A stretch of 33,439 nt of DNA from an uncultured Bacilli bacterium (GCA_934130175.1 CAKOXP010000015.1:1-33439); one strand, 5' to 3'; positions 17,501 to 24,413 are shown, numbered from the stretch's first letter. Notes: generated by a model not told the origin, from the letters alone. Translations and numbers: made by a program.

Positions 17501-19168
17501 AAGAATTGGTCTATTTAAAGGATGAGCCATACAACCAACTAAATTAAGAATAGAATTCAAGACTGGTTCTGTATCAGTATCTAAGGTTATTACATATTTT
17601 ATTTTTAATGATGTATTTTCTAAAGTATTGACATTAAAGTACTTTTTTAAATCTTTTTTGGAAAGTTTATTTAATAAAATTCTATTAAACTGAAGAATAG
17701 CTCCTCTTTTTCTTTCATATCCTAAGTAGCCGTTTTCACTTTCATTATAAATTCTTTTACGATAAACAAAATAGAATAAGTCTTTTTTATATTTCTTATT
17801 TAATTTAGAAGCATATTCTAATCCAAAAGTAGAAATTTCTTTATCATAGTCTTCAACTTCTTTTGAACTTTTCTTAACATCTCCTAACAAAGTAAAATAT
17901 AAATTATCACTTTTATTTATTAAATAGAATGTTTCTAGTTTATCAAACATTTCCTTAACTTTAGTTGTATCAGAAATAATAGTTGGTATTACAATCATTG
18001 TTGAAGCTTCTTCAGGTATTCCCTTTAAGTAGTTTAATTTACAAAGTGCCTCTGTTTTCACGAACTTTTCTAAAATCAAGTTAACTATTTGAAGTACTAA
18101 TTGACTAGTAGGAATAATTAATATCAAAAATCCTAAAATTCTATTTGGAATAAAAAACATTGATAATAAAAAACTAAAAATAATACTAAAAACAGTTACA
18201 AAGAAAATATATAAAATCATTCTTAAGGTAGTGTCTTTTTCTTTAAATAAAGAAAAACCAATATGATAATTATTATTATCAGAATTATCAGAATATAATT
18301 TAGAAACATACTCATACTCAGTTATTTTATTTTTCTTTGATAATTTTACTATTTTACTTCGATACATATTCTTAGTTTCAAAAGACATTTTAAAATAAGT
18401 TTTATCTTCAAGTAATACTTTTTCACATTTACTAACACTTGAGTAAATACTTTCTATATCATACAACATAATATCTTTAATATTCGTAAACAAATTAGAA
18501 ATCAAAACAGTATCATCTATTCGTTCTTGATACACGCTATTCAAAATATCTTTAAGGCTTACATTTTTTTCTTCTAGTCGCTCATTAAAATTTTTAAAGA
18601 ATTTTCTTGCTTTAGTACCTAATTCTTTTAATTGATTATTAATTTCAAAAGTGTAATAATGATCTCTTACAGGATCAAATTGTTTTGATATAAAATCCTC
18701 TATACTAATTTCTTCTTTATCAGAAAGTGTTAAAATATTTTTTGCTACTGAATCTTTAATTAAAAACTGATTATAATTTTTCTTACAAAGTTCACTTAAT
18801 CTTGCATTATATATTCCTATTAAAATTATTTTTGCCATTGATAATTCTTGATAAGAAAAATAATATTTATTTTTTCTTTGATATGAATTTAACTCTTTTA
18901 CGAATAATTTGTAATTAATACTGTAATTATTCTTTATAACAATCTCATTTATAGCTTTATGTATTTCTTTTGATTTTTTTAAAGACTTAGAAAGAGATTT
19001 ATTACCAACAATCTCATTTTTATATTCAACTACTAAATAAAAATTATCTATTAACCATTCATTAACAATTCCAACATTATTATGTTGTTTTACCTTTTCA
19101 ACCAAAAACTTATAATATTTAGAAATTATTTCATAATCTTTAATAAATTTATTTAGTAATTTAGTCAT
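11516..19168 (-). CDS. Giant cyclic beta-1,2-glucan synthase-like protein (GT84 + glycoamylase-like + GH94)
   Basis: A 2550-residue multidomain membrane enzyme. Residues 1-310 are helical and unassigned. Membrane segments fall near 312-375, 725-760 and 845-890. Between them lies a GT84-type glycosyltransferase with LDTDTEP (DxD near 531) and QHRWARGD (Q/RxxRW near 679). Residues about 925-1250 resemble the glycoamylase-like domain of NdvB proteins (LYNWYDT, DSGNFVASL). Two large beta-sandwich regions follow (about 1330-1700 and 1830-2090). The GH94 catalytic (alpha/alpha)6 domain covers about 2095-2480, with FGYRDQLQDAM, WWHEANRFGLRSRY and the catalytic-Asp motif GGGDWNDGM (near 2234). This is the Brucella/Agrobacterium cyclic beta-1,2-glucan synthase architecture: UDP-glucose polymerisation, then cleavage or length control. 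All the motifs are intact. Whether its product is cyclic, linear or exported is unknown. Confidence 0.9.
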   Translation of the reverse strand: MTKLLNKFIKDYEIISKYYKFLVEKVKQHNNVGIVNEWLIDNFYLVVEYKNEIVGNKSLSKSLKKSKEIHKAINEIVIKNNYSINYKLFVKELNSYQRKNKYYFSYQELSMAKIILIGIYNARLSELCKKNYNQFLIKDSVAKNILTLSDKEEISIEDFISKQFDPVRDHYYTFEINNQLKELGTKARKFFKNFNERLEEKNVSLKDILNSVYQERIDDTVLISNLFTNIKDIMLYDIESIYSSVSKCEKVLLEDKTYFKMSFETKNMYRSKIVKLSKKNKITEYEYVSKLYSDNSDNNNYHIGFSLFKEKDTTLRMILYIFFVTVFSIIFSFLLSMFFIPNRILGFLILIIPTSQLVLQIVNLILEKFVKTEALCKLNYLKGIPEEASTMIVIPTIISDTTKVKEMFDKLETFYLINKSDNLYFTLLGDVKKSSKEVEDYDKEISTFGLEYASKLNKKYKKDLFYFVYRKRIYNESENGYLGYERKRGAILQFNRILLNKLSKKDLKKYFNVNTLENTSLKIKYVITLDTDTEPVLNSILNLVGCMAHPLNRPILNKEETKVVKGYALMQPRISTDIESTNRSLYSQIFAGIGGFDTYTSSIPNIYQDLFKEGSFVGKGIYDLDVFDKLLYERFPDNLILSHDLLEGSYLRCAYVSDIEFIDEFPSKFLVDTSRQHRWARGDVQILDYMFPKVKNYKGEKEVNPTNPLERFKIFDNVVRMFLSLTLFLIVLLNITICKNKLIWFIYILLIIAFSIVSFLKSKLYLKDNKFKTVYYKNLMFGGKAILLRAYVIFATIPYYTKLYLDAFIRSIYRMKISHKNLLNWITAEEVAKTAKFDLKTYCFNFSINLITGLILLIVSILTKNISMFIVGLIFISAPFVTYLISKDLKKEKKLNSKEDAVIEDIALKTWNYFEENLREEYNYLIPDNYQENRDEKLDFRTSPTDIAFSITSIISAYNLDFISKDEAIDYLEKIIESVSKLEKWHGHLYNWYDTKTMEVLNPKFISTIDSGNFVASLIVALTFVSDGTHEALKEKIDKLIKNTNFKKLYTKTSVLSIGYDVSENHMSPYNYNKFASESRLTSFIAIAKGDIPSKHWFCLDKSLTTYKNHKGLISWSGTAFEYYMPFLFMKNYPNTLLDESYSFAYICQKEYMESVDKNLPFGISESAYNELDNSLNYKYHSFSVPYLKSREELNERIVISPYSTLMELELYPKEIYNNTLKFKKLGMFSKYGFYESYDLSNEGIVRACYAHHQGMSLMGITNYLKNDVMKEYFHENVFVKTFEILLKEKVQVKADIDMKISKYKKYNYEKEVIENDIRSFLYISDMPEVSVLSNKKYCLLMNDRGDSFSRYRTLQLNRYRKITEQDYGMFFYIKDLDTKKIWSNTFAPLNKKSDYYEVVFASDKIKYIRKDGPITTKTEIVVTSSHNAEIRKLTFINNSDKPKRLELTSYTEPILSENPQDIAHRVFNSMFLESKYLSDSNSLVTKRVSRDEGATSYMLNRLIIDNPLDEYSYETDRFNFVGRGYSYQNPKALDTRLTNHVGTNIEPVMALRNSICIEPNSQKEVYFISGFGRSMEQLNDIISSYNDKMSIENAFKVASVSNIINTKVSNLSGEDMRIFNTMLNYLYQTTRISVSSSRKDILRENALSQSSLWEFGVSGDRPIILVNIKSINNLSFVMEILKAFEYFKNKSIFVDIIILNSEEYKSAKLIRQKIEEELYHIYTLNSFYHTPGAVTIIDLKDVTREELTLLKTVPRLYFEVNGNESLKDMVDNLQRNNKVSVSKVLPYQNNIKQVSPLNLSYDNSYGGFKNNGREYVIYNKNTPTPWSNVISNNNFGTIVTNNGCGYTYSYNSGEYKITSWTNEMILNDKSEGFIINDEIFDPEICTHGFGYSILESETDSLKTKVTEFVARTDSVKIYLVSLTNKTNETAKIDLTYYMNPTLGNFEEKTSRHILSELFSDNNYLKLRNVYSINFSDVDVFMSSSEKITSCEDNRILVKSITNSIEIKPNSEKMVVFTLGCARNERKLQDLIYHYSIVDNCLIELDMVKKKWDRLLGNIQVKTSNPSLDYMLNGWYLYQALSSRIMARAGFYQVSGAFGYRDQLQDAMNICIVNPEFTKTQILINASHQFEQGDVLHWWHEANRFGLRSRYKDDYLWLVYATIHYLDVTEDYSILDEMVPYIYGEELTQHEAERGISFNYTEKEDTLFNHCLLAINYSMSQIGIHGLPLMGGGDWNDGMNKVGIKGKGESVWLGFFLYEIIDKFTKVIINYSEDLEIDTLKYEEFNKELKKNLNTNGFDKDYYLRAYFDNGDKLGSYKNKECKIDLISQAFSILSGVADKDKYDMIIDSVEKNLVDKDAKIIKLLDPAFDKSLNNPGYIKSYPKGIRENGGQYTHATSWYIMALIKAGYKSRAYDYYQMINPVNRSLNKDIADIYKVEPYVVAADIYSSSYFKARGGWTWYTGSAAWYYRVGIEEILGFKRHGSILKLDEKISSSIGNYEINYKYMDATYNIKVIFDSKNEIVLNGKTVKEIKLESKGVFDVYVYRRKNK

Positions 19169-19197
19169 ATATCAAAACACTCCAATCTTCCAAAATT

Positions 19198-19225
19198 ATT
19201 ATATCATGAAAGATAATTTTGATAA
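19198..19225 (-). promoter_or_regulatory. Promoter for the glucan synthase-pgi operon
   Basis: Minus strand extended -10 TGATATAAT (TATAAT at 19198-19203) with TTATCA (19220-19225) at a 16-base spacing, 29 bases before the start codon. Confidence 0.5.
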
Positions 19226-19233
19226 AGAAAAAC

Positions 19234-19261
19234 ACAAAAAAACCTTTGTTAAACAAAGGTT
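19234..19261 (-). terminator. Intrinsic terminator after tRNA-Ser
   Basis: Perfect 8-bp inverted repeat AACCTTTG/CAAAGGTT with a 5-base loop. On the minus strand it is followed by a T-run. It ends the minus-strand tRNA cluster. Confidence 0.75.
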
Positions 19262-19270
19262 AATTTCTAA

Positions 19271-19361
19271 TGGCGGAGACAGAGAGATTTGAACTCTCGC
19301 GCCAGTTGCCCGACCTACACCCTTAGCAGGGGCGCCTCTTCAGCCTCTTGAGTATGTCTCC
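19271..19361 (-). tRNA. tRNA-Ser (anticodon GCU), CCA encoded
   Basis: Minus strand acceptor GGAGACA/TGTCTCC, anticodon loop CTGCTAA (GCT), the long variable arm typical of class II tRNA-Ser, T-arm GAGAG-TTCAAAT-CTCTC, discriminator G and encoded CCA at 19271-19273. Confidence 0.95.
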
Positions 19362-19410
19362 AACTGCACTTATAATATTACATGATAATTAAAATGATGT
19401 CAATATTTTT

Positions 19411-19436
19411 TTAAAAGAAAAACTCCGATTCGGAGC
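19411..19436 (-). terminator. Probable intrinsic terminator after tRNA-Glu
   Basis: Minus strand CTCCG-AAT-CGGAG followed by TTTTTCTTTT. It lies between tRNA-Glu and tRNA-Ser, so tRNA-Ser is either read through or has its own promoter. Confidence 0.6.
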
Positions 19437-19448
19437 TTACTACATATT

Positions 19449-19525
19449 TGGTGACCAGTACGGAATTCGAATCCGTGAATGCTGCCGTGAAAGGGCAGTG
19501 TGTTAAGCCACTTCACCAACTGGCC
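19449..19525 (-). tRNA. tRNA-Glu (anticodon UUC), CCA encoded
   Basis: Minus strand acceptor GGCCAGT/ACTGGTC (one G-T pair), anticodon stem CTGCC/GGCAG with loop CTTTCAC (TTC), T-arm ACGGA-TTCGAAT-TCCGT, discriminator A, encoded CCA. Confidence 0.95.
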
Positions 19526-19533
19526 AAAATAAA

Positions 19534-19610
19534 TGGCGCCCCAACTAGGACTTGAACCTAGGACCCCTTGATTAACAGTCAAGTGCTCTAACCAACTGAG
19601 CTATTGAGGC
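19534..19610 (-). tRNA. tRNA-Asn (anticodon GUU), CCA encoded
   Basis: Minus strand acceptor GCCTCAA/TTGGGGC (one T-G pair), anticodon stem CTTGA/TCAAG with loop CTGTTAA (GTT), T-arm CTAGG-TTCAAGT-CCTAG, discriminator G, encoded CCA. Confidence 0.96.
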
Positions 19611-19618
19611 AATATTAA

Positions 19619-19695
<77 letters not shown>

Positions 19696-19716
19696 ATTAA
19701 TAATTGGTACTTTTTC

Positions 19717-19745
19717 ATTTTACCTTACTTTTTTAAATAAAGCAA
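19717..19745 (-). promoter_or_regulatory. Promoter of the minus-strand tRNA cluster
   Basis: Minus strand TTGCTT (19740-19745), 17-base spacer, TAAAAT (19717-19722), about 20 bases before tRNA-Ile. Confidence 0.6.
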
Positions 19746-19890
19746 GTAAAAATTAAATATTTTTGCAAGTTGCATTTATAGATTACTATAAATTATGTAA
19801 TAAATCAAGATTTTTTTACTATTTTTTTAACTTTTTGTTTCTTATTATCTGGTTTTTCTTTATAATAAAAGATTTTTTTCAAAAAAAATA

Positions 19891-19919
19891 TTGTCATATC
19901 GCCTATTTTGAGTTATAAT
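19891..19919 (+). promoter_or_regulatory. Sigma-A promoter of tRNA-Lys
   Basis: TTGTCA (19891-19896), 17-base spacer, TATAAT (19914-19919), 17 bases before the tRNA. I see nothing else in the 19746-19890 stretch, which is AT-rich without a convincing frame. Confidence 0.75.
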
Positions 19920-19936
19920 CATATTACATTGTTTAT

Positions 19937-20012
19937 GGACTGTTAGCTCAGTTGGTAGAGCAACTGACTCTTAATCAGTGGGTCTAGGGTTCGAATCCCT
20001 AACAGTCCACCA
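19937..20012 (+). tRNA. tRNA-Lys (anticodon CUU), CCA encoded
   Basis: Acceptor GGACTGT/ACAGTCC, anticodon stem ACTGA/TCAGT with loop CTCTTAA (CTT), T-arm TAGGG-TTCGAAT-CCCTA, discriminator A, encoded CCA. It stands alone on the plus strand with its own promoter and terminator. Confidence 0.97.
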
Positions 20013-20041
20013 TTATTTTAAATATTATACAATATTATAAA

Positions 20042-20075
20042 AGTGATATCCTATAAAGGTTATCACTATTTTTTT
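20042..20075 (+). terminator. Intrinsic terminator of tRNA-Lys
   Basis: AGTGATATCC...GGTTATCACT hairpin (one mismatch) followed by ATTTTTTT. Confidence 0.8.
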
Positions 20076-20092
20076 GTATTGATAAATTATAT

Positions 20093-20665
20093 TTATATGA
20101 TGTCTTTTATTTGCCTTATAAACTCTCTAAATATCTTTTTTGAATCTTCATTATTCATCCTTTCAGGATGCCACTCTACTCCTATTTGAAAAATATCATT
20201 ACTACTTTCTAAAGCCTCAATTACTCCATCACAGCTTCTTGCTATCACCTTAAATTCTTTAGAACTTAAGACTTGTTGATGATGATATGAATTAACTATA
20301 ATTTCACTTTTTCCAATTATATTTTTTAATTTAGAATCTTCAATATTTATAATATGCTCACATTTATAATGATTAGATACATCTACTAATTTATTATTAG
20401 TATTATAAAGAGCCATTGATTGCATTCCTTGGCAAATACCTAGAAGAGGTAAATTGTTATCTAATGCATACTTAATTAAATAATCATCTAACGATCCTTT
20501 TTCATCTCCACCAGTTAATAAAATACCTCCACAAAATTTAATCAATTCTAAATTATTTTTATTGATAAGAATGGGAATTGCACCATTATCACTTACAGCA
20601 TTCAAATAATTAATATCCATCTCTTTAGTATTTTCCATTCTATTTAAAACTGCTACTAATTTCAT
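20093..20665 (-). CDS. Class-I glutamine amidotransferase, gamma-glutamyl-GABA hydrolase-like (peptidase C26)
   Basis: A 190-residue class-I glutamine amidotransferase fold. The catalytic triad is visible: Cys78 in LLGICQGMQSM, His166 and Glu168 in VEWHPERM. GGILLTGGDEKG is typical of the PuuD/peptidase C26 branch, which hydrolyses gamma-glutamyl amides. It is shorter than PuuD (about 250 residues), with a compact middle section, so the substrate is uncertain. It could instead be an amidotransferase linked to its cell-wall neighbours ddl and murF. I see no good ribosome site before the ATG. The ddl terminator lies between it and ddl, so expression may depend on read-through. Confidence 0.82.
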   Translation of the reverse strand: MKLVAVLNRMENTKEMDINYLNAVSDNGAIPILINKNNLELIKFCGGILLTGGDEKGSLDDYLIKYALDNNLPLLGICQGMQSMALYNTNNKLVDVSNHYKCEHIINIEDSKLKNIIGKSEIIVNSYHHQQVLSSKEFKVIARSCDGVIEALESSNDIFQIGVEWHPERMNNEDSKKIFREFIRQIKDII

Positions 20666-20670
20666 AGATT

Positions 20671-20700
20671 AAATAAAAAAAGATAGTTTGAAGACTATCT
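20671..20700 (-). terminator. Intrinsic terminator of the murF-ddl operon
   Basis: Perfect 7-bp stem AGATAGT/ACTATCT with a 6-base loop. On the minus strand it is followed by a T-run. It contains the ddl stop codon (TAG). Confidence 0.8.
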
Positions 20701-21918
20701 TAATTTTCCTTTCATACCCTTCATTCCTTTTACACCACCATTAGCTGCAAAACCTTTTAGTATATTTGTATCGAATGAATGAGTCTTACTAATTCTTTTC
20801 TTATAATTTTTAACACCAATATTTATTAAATCATCTAAAAGATCAGAGAAATTTACACCTTTTGCTTCCCATAGATAGAAAGCTAAACTACCAGGGATAG
20901 AGTTAATTTCGTTAATATAAGTTTTTTTTGCTTTTTCATCGATTAAGAAGTCAATTCGACAAACACCTGCAGATCCTAAACTTCTAAATGCCTTAACAGC
21001 AATATCTTCTATATCTTTTCTTAATTTATCACTAATTTCTGCTGGAAGCTTACGATTAGTTGAAGCCATTCCTTTAGAACTATTCTTAACAGGAACCTTA
21101 TAGCCTCCTTTAATCTTCTTTCCACCACCAACATATTTTTCATCATAAGTTAAGAATTTGCTTGCAGAAATAACTTCTTCTATTTCACTAACTTTTTGAT
21201 GTTCATAGTTACCTACAACACTAATGTTACATTCTTTTAAGTTAGGTACAACCTCTTCCACTAATATTTTATCATCGTATTGCATAGCGTCATCAATTGC
21301 TTCTTTTAATTGATCAATATTATCTGCAACCTTAATTCCTACACTACTACCTGTAGCTGAAGGTTTAACAATAACAGGAAATTTTAACTTTTTAATATTT
21401 GCTAAAACACCTTCGTTATCGTTTTTGTAATCACAATCATAAAACCATGTATATTTACTCATTGGTAATCCTGCTGCTGAAAAAACATCTTTCATAAATA
21501 CCTTATCTTGTCCTACAACTGATGCATAAACATCTCCCCCAACAAATGGAATACCAATAGTTTGTAAATAACCTTGTAAAACACCATCTTCTACATTAGT
21601 ACCATGTACTACAGGAAAAGCTATATCAATATCAGTAATTACATTGTGAGGAAATTTTTTATTTTGTAAAACAAAAGAACCATCTTTTTCATATAAAACA
21701 ACATTTTTTCCATATTTTTTTATTAAACTTAAATCGTTGTATACTTCAATATCCTTTAACATATTTCCTGTATACCATTCACGATTCTTTGTTATATAGA
21801 TAGGAATAATATCATATTTTTCCTGATCTAATTTATTAATTGCTTGCATAGCAGAAATAATACTTACTTCATGCTCTACACTTTCACCACCGAAAATAAC
21901 TCCAACTTTAATTTTCAT
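20695..21918 (-). CDS. ddl: D-alanine--D-alanine ligase
   Basis: A 407-residue ATP-grasp ligase. Motifs include VGVIFGGESVEHEVSIISA at the start, PVVHGTNVEDGVLQGYLQ, FPVIVKPSATGSSVGIKVA (ATP-binding) and INEINSIPGSLAFYLWE at the active site. It joins two D-Ala for peptidoglycan precursors. It is longer than most Ddl proteins (about 310-370 residues), owing to a central KKIKGGYKVPVKNSSKGM insertion-like segment and a Gly-Met-Lys repeat tail (GVKGMKGMKGK). It follows murF by 12 bases, and its product is the MurF substrate, so the operon makes and then uses D-Ala-D-Ala. GGAGTG precedes the ATG. Confidence 0.93.
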   Translation of the reverse strand: MKIKVGVIFGGESVEHEVSIISAMQAINKLDQEKYDIIPIYITKNREWYTGNMLKDIEVYNDLSLIKKYGKNVVLYEKDGSFVLQNKKFPHNVITDIDIAFPVVHGTNVEDGVLQGYLQTIGIPFVGGDVYASVVGQDKVFMKDVFSAAGLPMSKYTWFYDCDYKNDNEGVLANIKKLKFPVIVKPSATGSSVGIKVADNIDQLKEAIDDAMQYDDKILVEEVVPNLKECNISVVGNYEHQKVSEIEEVISASKFLTYDEKYVGGGKKIKGGYKVPVKNSSKGMASTNRKLPAEISDKLRKDIEDIAVKAFRSLGSAGVCRIDFLIDEKAKKTYINEINSIPGSLAFYLWEAKGVNFSDLLDDLINIGVKNYKKRISKTHSFDTNILKGFAANGGVKGMKGMKGKLR

Positions 21919-21930
21919 TTTAACACACTC

Positions 21931-23538
21931 CTATTCATTATATGTATCTGGTAAATCATTTTCAAACAATGCATAAACTTCTTTTTTACCAGTTAAAGTA
22001 GCAATAAATTTATAAGCATCTCTCACATCATTATATACGATTATTTTATCCTTATCGAATCCCTTTTCAACTAAACCTTCATAAATTGGTTTAGTATGTT
22101 TTTCTCCAATTAAAACAACATAATCAGCGACTTCTGAAATTTGTTTACCAAATTCTTTATTATAATATGCCTCTTTATCAGCAAGTTCTATCATACCAGG
22201 GGTAACAACTACCTTAACGCCAGGCATCATTCCAAGAACTTCAACAGCACCCTTAGCACCAACTGGATTAGAATTATAAGCATCATCTATCATATAGAAA
22301 CCATTTAATCTTTTTAATTCAAGACGATGTTCAACAGCCTTAACTCCACGTACAGCTTGTTGTAACTCTTCTATTGTTATTCCAAATTCACGACCTAAAG
22401 CAATACCTGCTAAAATATTATATACATTATGTTTACCTAATAGTTTAGTTTGAAACTCATATTTTTTCTTATCACCTTTGAAAACAGCATTAAATGTAGA
22501 ACCTTTACTATTACATTTTATATCAGTAGCTCTAACATCAACATCTTTATTATCTATACCAATCCATACTATTTTTACCTTATTCTTTAGATTATAACTA
22601 ACTTGTTTAGGATCATCACCATTTAAGACACCAATACCATCACTAGGTAATGATTCAATAAGTTCAAATTTTCCTTCTTGAATATTTTTTTCACTACCAA
22701 AGCTTTCTAGATGAGCTGTACCAATTCTTGTTAAAATACCATATTTAGGATGAACAAGATTACATAAACCTTTAATTTCTCCTTTAACATAAGCACCCAT
22801 CTCTGCTATAAAGATATCAGTAAATTTATCCATATGGTTATTTACAGTCATAATAAGTCCATTAAATGTATTTAAGTTTCTTGGAGTTGGTAGTGCATTA
22901 TACTTAATATTTAAAATATCACTTAAAATATTCTTACTACTAGTTTTACCATAACTACCTGTAATACCAATAATTTTTAAGTTAGGCATACTCTTTAATG
23001 TAGATTGTGCTTTATGCTTATAGTAATAGTATACTCCTCTTTCATATGGATGATTAATAATATTAGCAAGAAATACAACAAAATTATTTAAATATAATTC
23101 TGCTACTATAACAACAAGCATTTTATATACTAAAGCACTATTATCAAAATTAAAGAATAATATTGCTATTGGAATAAGATATAATATAGTTGTTGTAAAG
23201 ATTAATCTTTTTACTCTCTTAGTCACTACTAATGGCTTTTTTTGTTGACTATTTGAAATAGCTTTTTCTGTTTTATAAGTTGTATAAATATAAATAATTA
23301 ATAAAACTAGTAATATAGTTGTTTCTACTCCCGAAATACCAACTGTAACAAAAGCAAGTATAATTGATAAGATAATTGCAATTATCTCTAAACTTATAAA
23401 GTTTTGATAATTTTTAAATACCCATTTTAAATAACGATTATTCTCATTATATAGATTTTGTTGTAACATATGTAAAGAAATTTTACTCTTAAAAAAACAT
23501 GTAATAGCAATAGCTACTAATAAAATATAAACTAACAT
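21931..23538 (-). CDS. murF: MurF-type Mur ligase with an N-terminal membrane domain
   Basis: A 535-residue Mur ligase that should add D-Ala-D-Ala to UDP-MurNAc-tripeptide. The cytosolic part shows the P-loop GITGSYGKTSSKN (about 192-204), the AEMGAYVKGEI block, TRIGTAHLESFGS, GKHNVYNILAGIALG, EHRLELK and DDAYNSNPVGAKGA. About 165 residues precede it, with four or five hydrophobic segments (about 1-18, 48-88 and 113-160), so the enzyme should be membrane-attached. Classical MurF has no such domain. The frame extends to 23553, but that ATG lies within the GGAGGTG ribosome site, so I chose the ATG at 23536-23538. It sits one base after the stop of the alpha/beta hydrolase. Confidence 0.88.
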   Translation of the reverse strand: MLVYILLVAIAITCFFKSKISLHMLQQNLYNENNRYLKWVFKNYQNFISLEIIAIILSIILAFVTVGISGVETTILLVLLIIYIYTTYKTEKAISNSQQKKPLVVTKRVKRLIFTTTILYLIPIAILFFNFDNSALVYKMLVVIVAELYLNNFVVFLANIINHPYERGVYYYYKHKAQSTLKSMPNLKIIGITGSYGKTSSKNILSDILNIKYNALPTPRNLNTFNGLIMTVNNHMDKFTDIFIAEMGAYVKGEIKGLCNLVHPKYGILTRIGTAHLESFGSEKNIQEGKFELIESLPSDGIGVLNGDDPKQVSYNLKNKVKIVWIGIDNKDVDVRATDIKCNSKGSTFNAVFKGDKKKYEFQTKLLGKHNVYNILAGIALGREFGITIEELQQAVRGVKAVEHRLELKRLNGFYMIDDAYNSNPVGAKGAVEVLGMMPGVKVVVTPGMIELADKEAYYNKEFGKQISEVADYVVLIGEKHTKPIYEGLVEKGFDKDKIIVYNDVRDAYKFIATLTGKKEVYALFENDLPDTYNE

Positions 23539-23539
23539 T

Positions 23540-24271
23540 CTAAACACCTCCATTTAAGAATGAATATAATATGTTGAGGACTTGTCCCAAGTTTTCTAAA
23601 TAAGCATAATGAGTTCCAGGAAGAACTATTAAAGCAGCATCTGGCATAATTTTTTCTAGCATCTTTGCTTCTTCAATTGGAGCTTCTGTATCATTATCAC
23701 CCCAAATTAGAAGTGTTGGTTCCTCAATTTGTGCTGCGTAAGCAGACAAATCTTCATTAACTGTATTAACAAGTATTTGTCGCATCATTGGACTAGCTGC
23801 TTTATAATCTCTAGAACCAATATACTTTTTCATGAACTCACCAAATTTATCCATTCCTGGTAAAGTCTTAAGTTTCTTTAACACCCTTACTTTTAATGGT
23901 TGTTTTTGTTGTAATCTAACACATGGACTTCCAAATAAAACTAATTTTTCGATTGGATTATTTGCTGAATATCTGATAGCTACTCTTCCACCAAAAGAAT
24001 GTCCCATCACAATTGGTTTTTTAATTTTTAATTCTTTTACAAGAAGTTCTAACATATTAGCATAATCACTAATATTCCAATCTTCACTAGGTTCTTCACT
24101 TTCACCAAATCCAGGAAAATCAATAATAGTTATTCTAAAATCACCAGCTAAATTATCACCGATTGGCTTCATCATTTCTACATTTTGACCCCAACCATGA
24201 AGTAAAATAATATCTTTACCCTCACCATATTGTATGTAATTGACAAGAGTATTTTTAACCTTTATTTTCAT
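23540..24271 (-). CDS. Alpha/beta hydrolase
   Basis: A hydrolase of about 243 residues with the complete canonical fold: LLHGWGQNVEMM (oxyanion region), the nucleophile elbow GHSFGGR with the catalytic Ser, LLIWGDNDTEAP carrying the catalytic Asp, and LPGTHYAYLE with the His. It resembles the esterase/lipase and C-C hydrolase group; the substrate cannot be read. The GTG at 24280 belongs to the GGTGA ribosome site, so the ATG at 24269-24271 is the start. It begins the operon with murF and ddl, so a cell-envelope role is possible but not shown. Confidence 0.88.
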   Translation of the reverse strand: MKIKVKNTLVNYIQYGEGKDIILLHGWGQNVEMMKPIGDNLAGDFRITIIDFPGFGESEEPSEDWNISDYANMLELLVKELKIKKPIVMGHSFGGRVAIRYSANNPIEKLVLFGSPCVRLQQKQPLKVRVLKKLKTLPGMDKFGEFMKKYIGSRDYKAASPMMRQILVNTVNEDLSAYAAQIEEPTLLIWGDNDTEAPIEEAKMLEKIMPDAALIVLPGTHYAYLENLGQVLNILYSFLNGGV

Positions 24272-24287
24272 AAGTTTCACCGATATA

Positions 24288-24293
24288 ATTATA
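24288..24293 (-). promoter_or_regulatory. Probable -10 element of the hydrolase-murF-ddl operon
   Basis: Minus strand TGTTATAAT gives an extended -10 (TATAAT). No strong -35 is visible at 16-18 bases. It lies 16 bases before the start codon. Confidence 0.4.
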
Positions 24294-24385
24294 ACATCTA
24301 TTACTTTTAAATAAAAGATATAAAATAAAAGTTAACAAAAATTTACAAGTAACAAAGAAATGATAATAAAAATATTTTCTAATAC

Positions 24386-24413
24386 AGAAAAAGATGTTAT
24401 TATTTAGCATCTT
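24386..24413 (-). terminator. Intrinsic terminator of the nusA-infB-rbfA operon
   Basis: Minus strand AAGATG/CATCTT stem around an AT-rich loop, followed by TTTTTC. It overlaps the rbfA stop codon. It ends the operon before truB/ribF, which often follow in other Firmicutes. Confidence 0.7.

Noticed and set aside
19400..19582. 60-codon open frame on the minus strand in the tRNA cluster
   Set aside because: It lies across tRNA-Glu, part of tRNA-Asn and a terminator; the translated sequence is a by-product of tRNA sequence.
19696..19936. Possible small RNA or short gene between the tRNA sets
   Set aside because: Apart from the two promoters the stretch is AT-rich with no good frame, ribosome site or stable hairpin.
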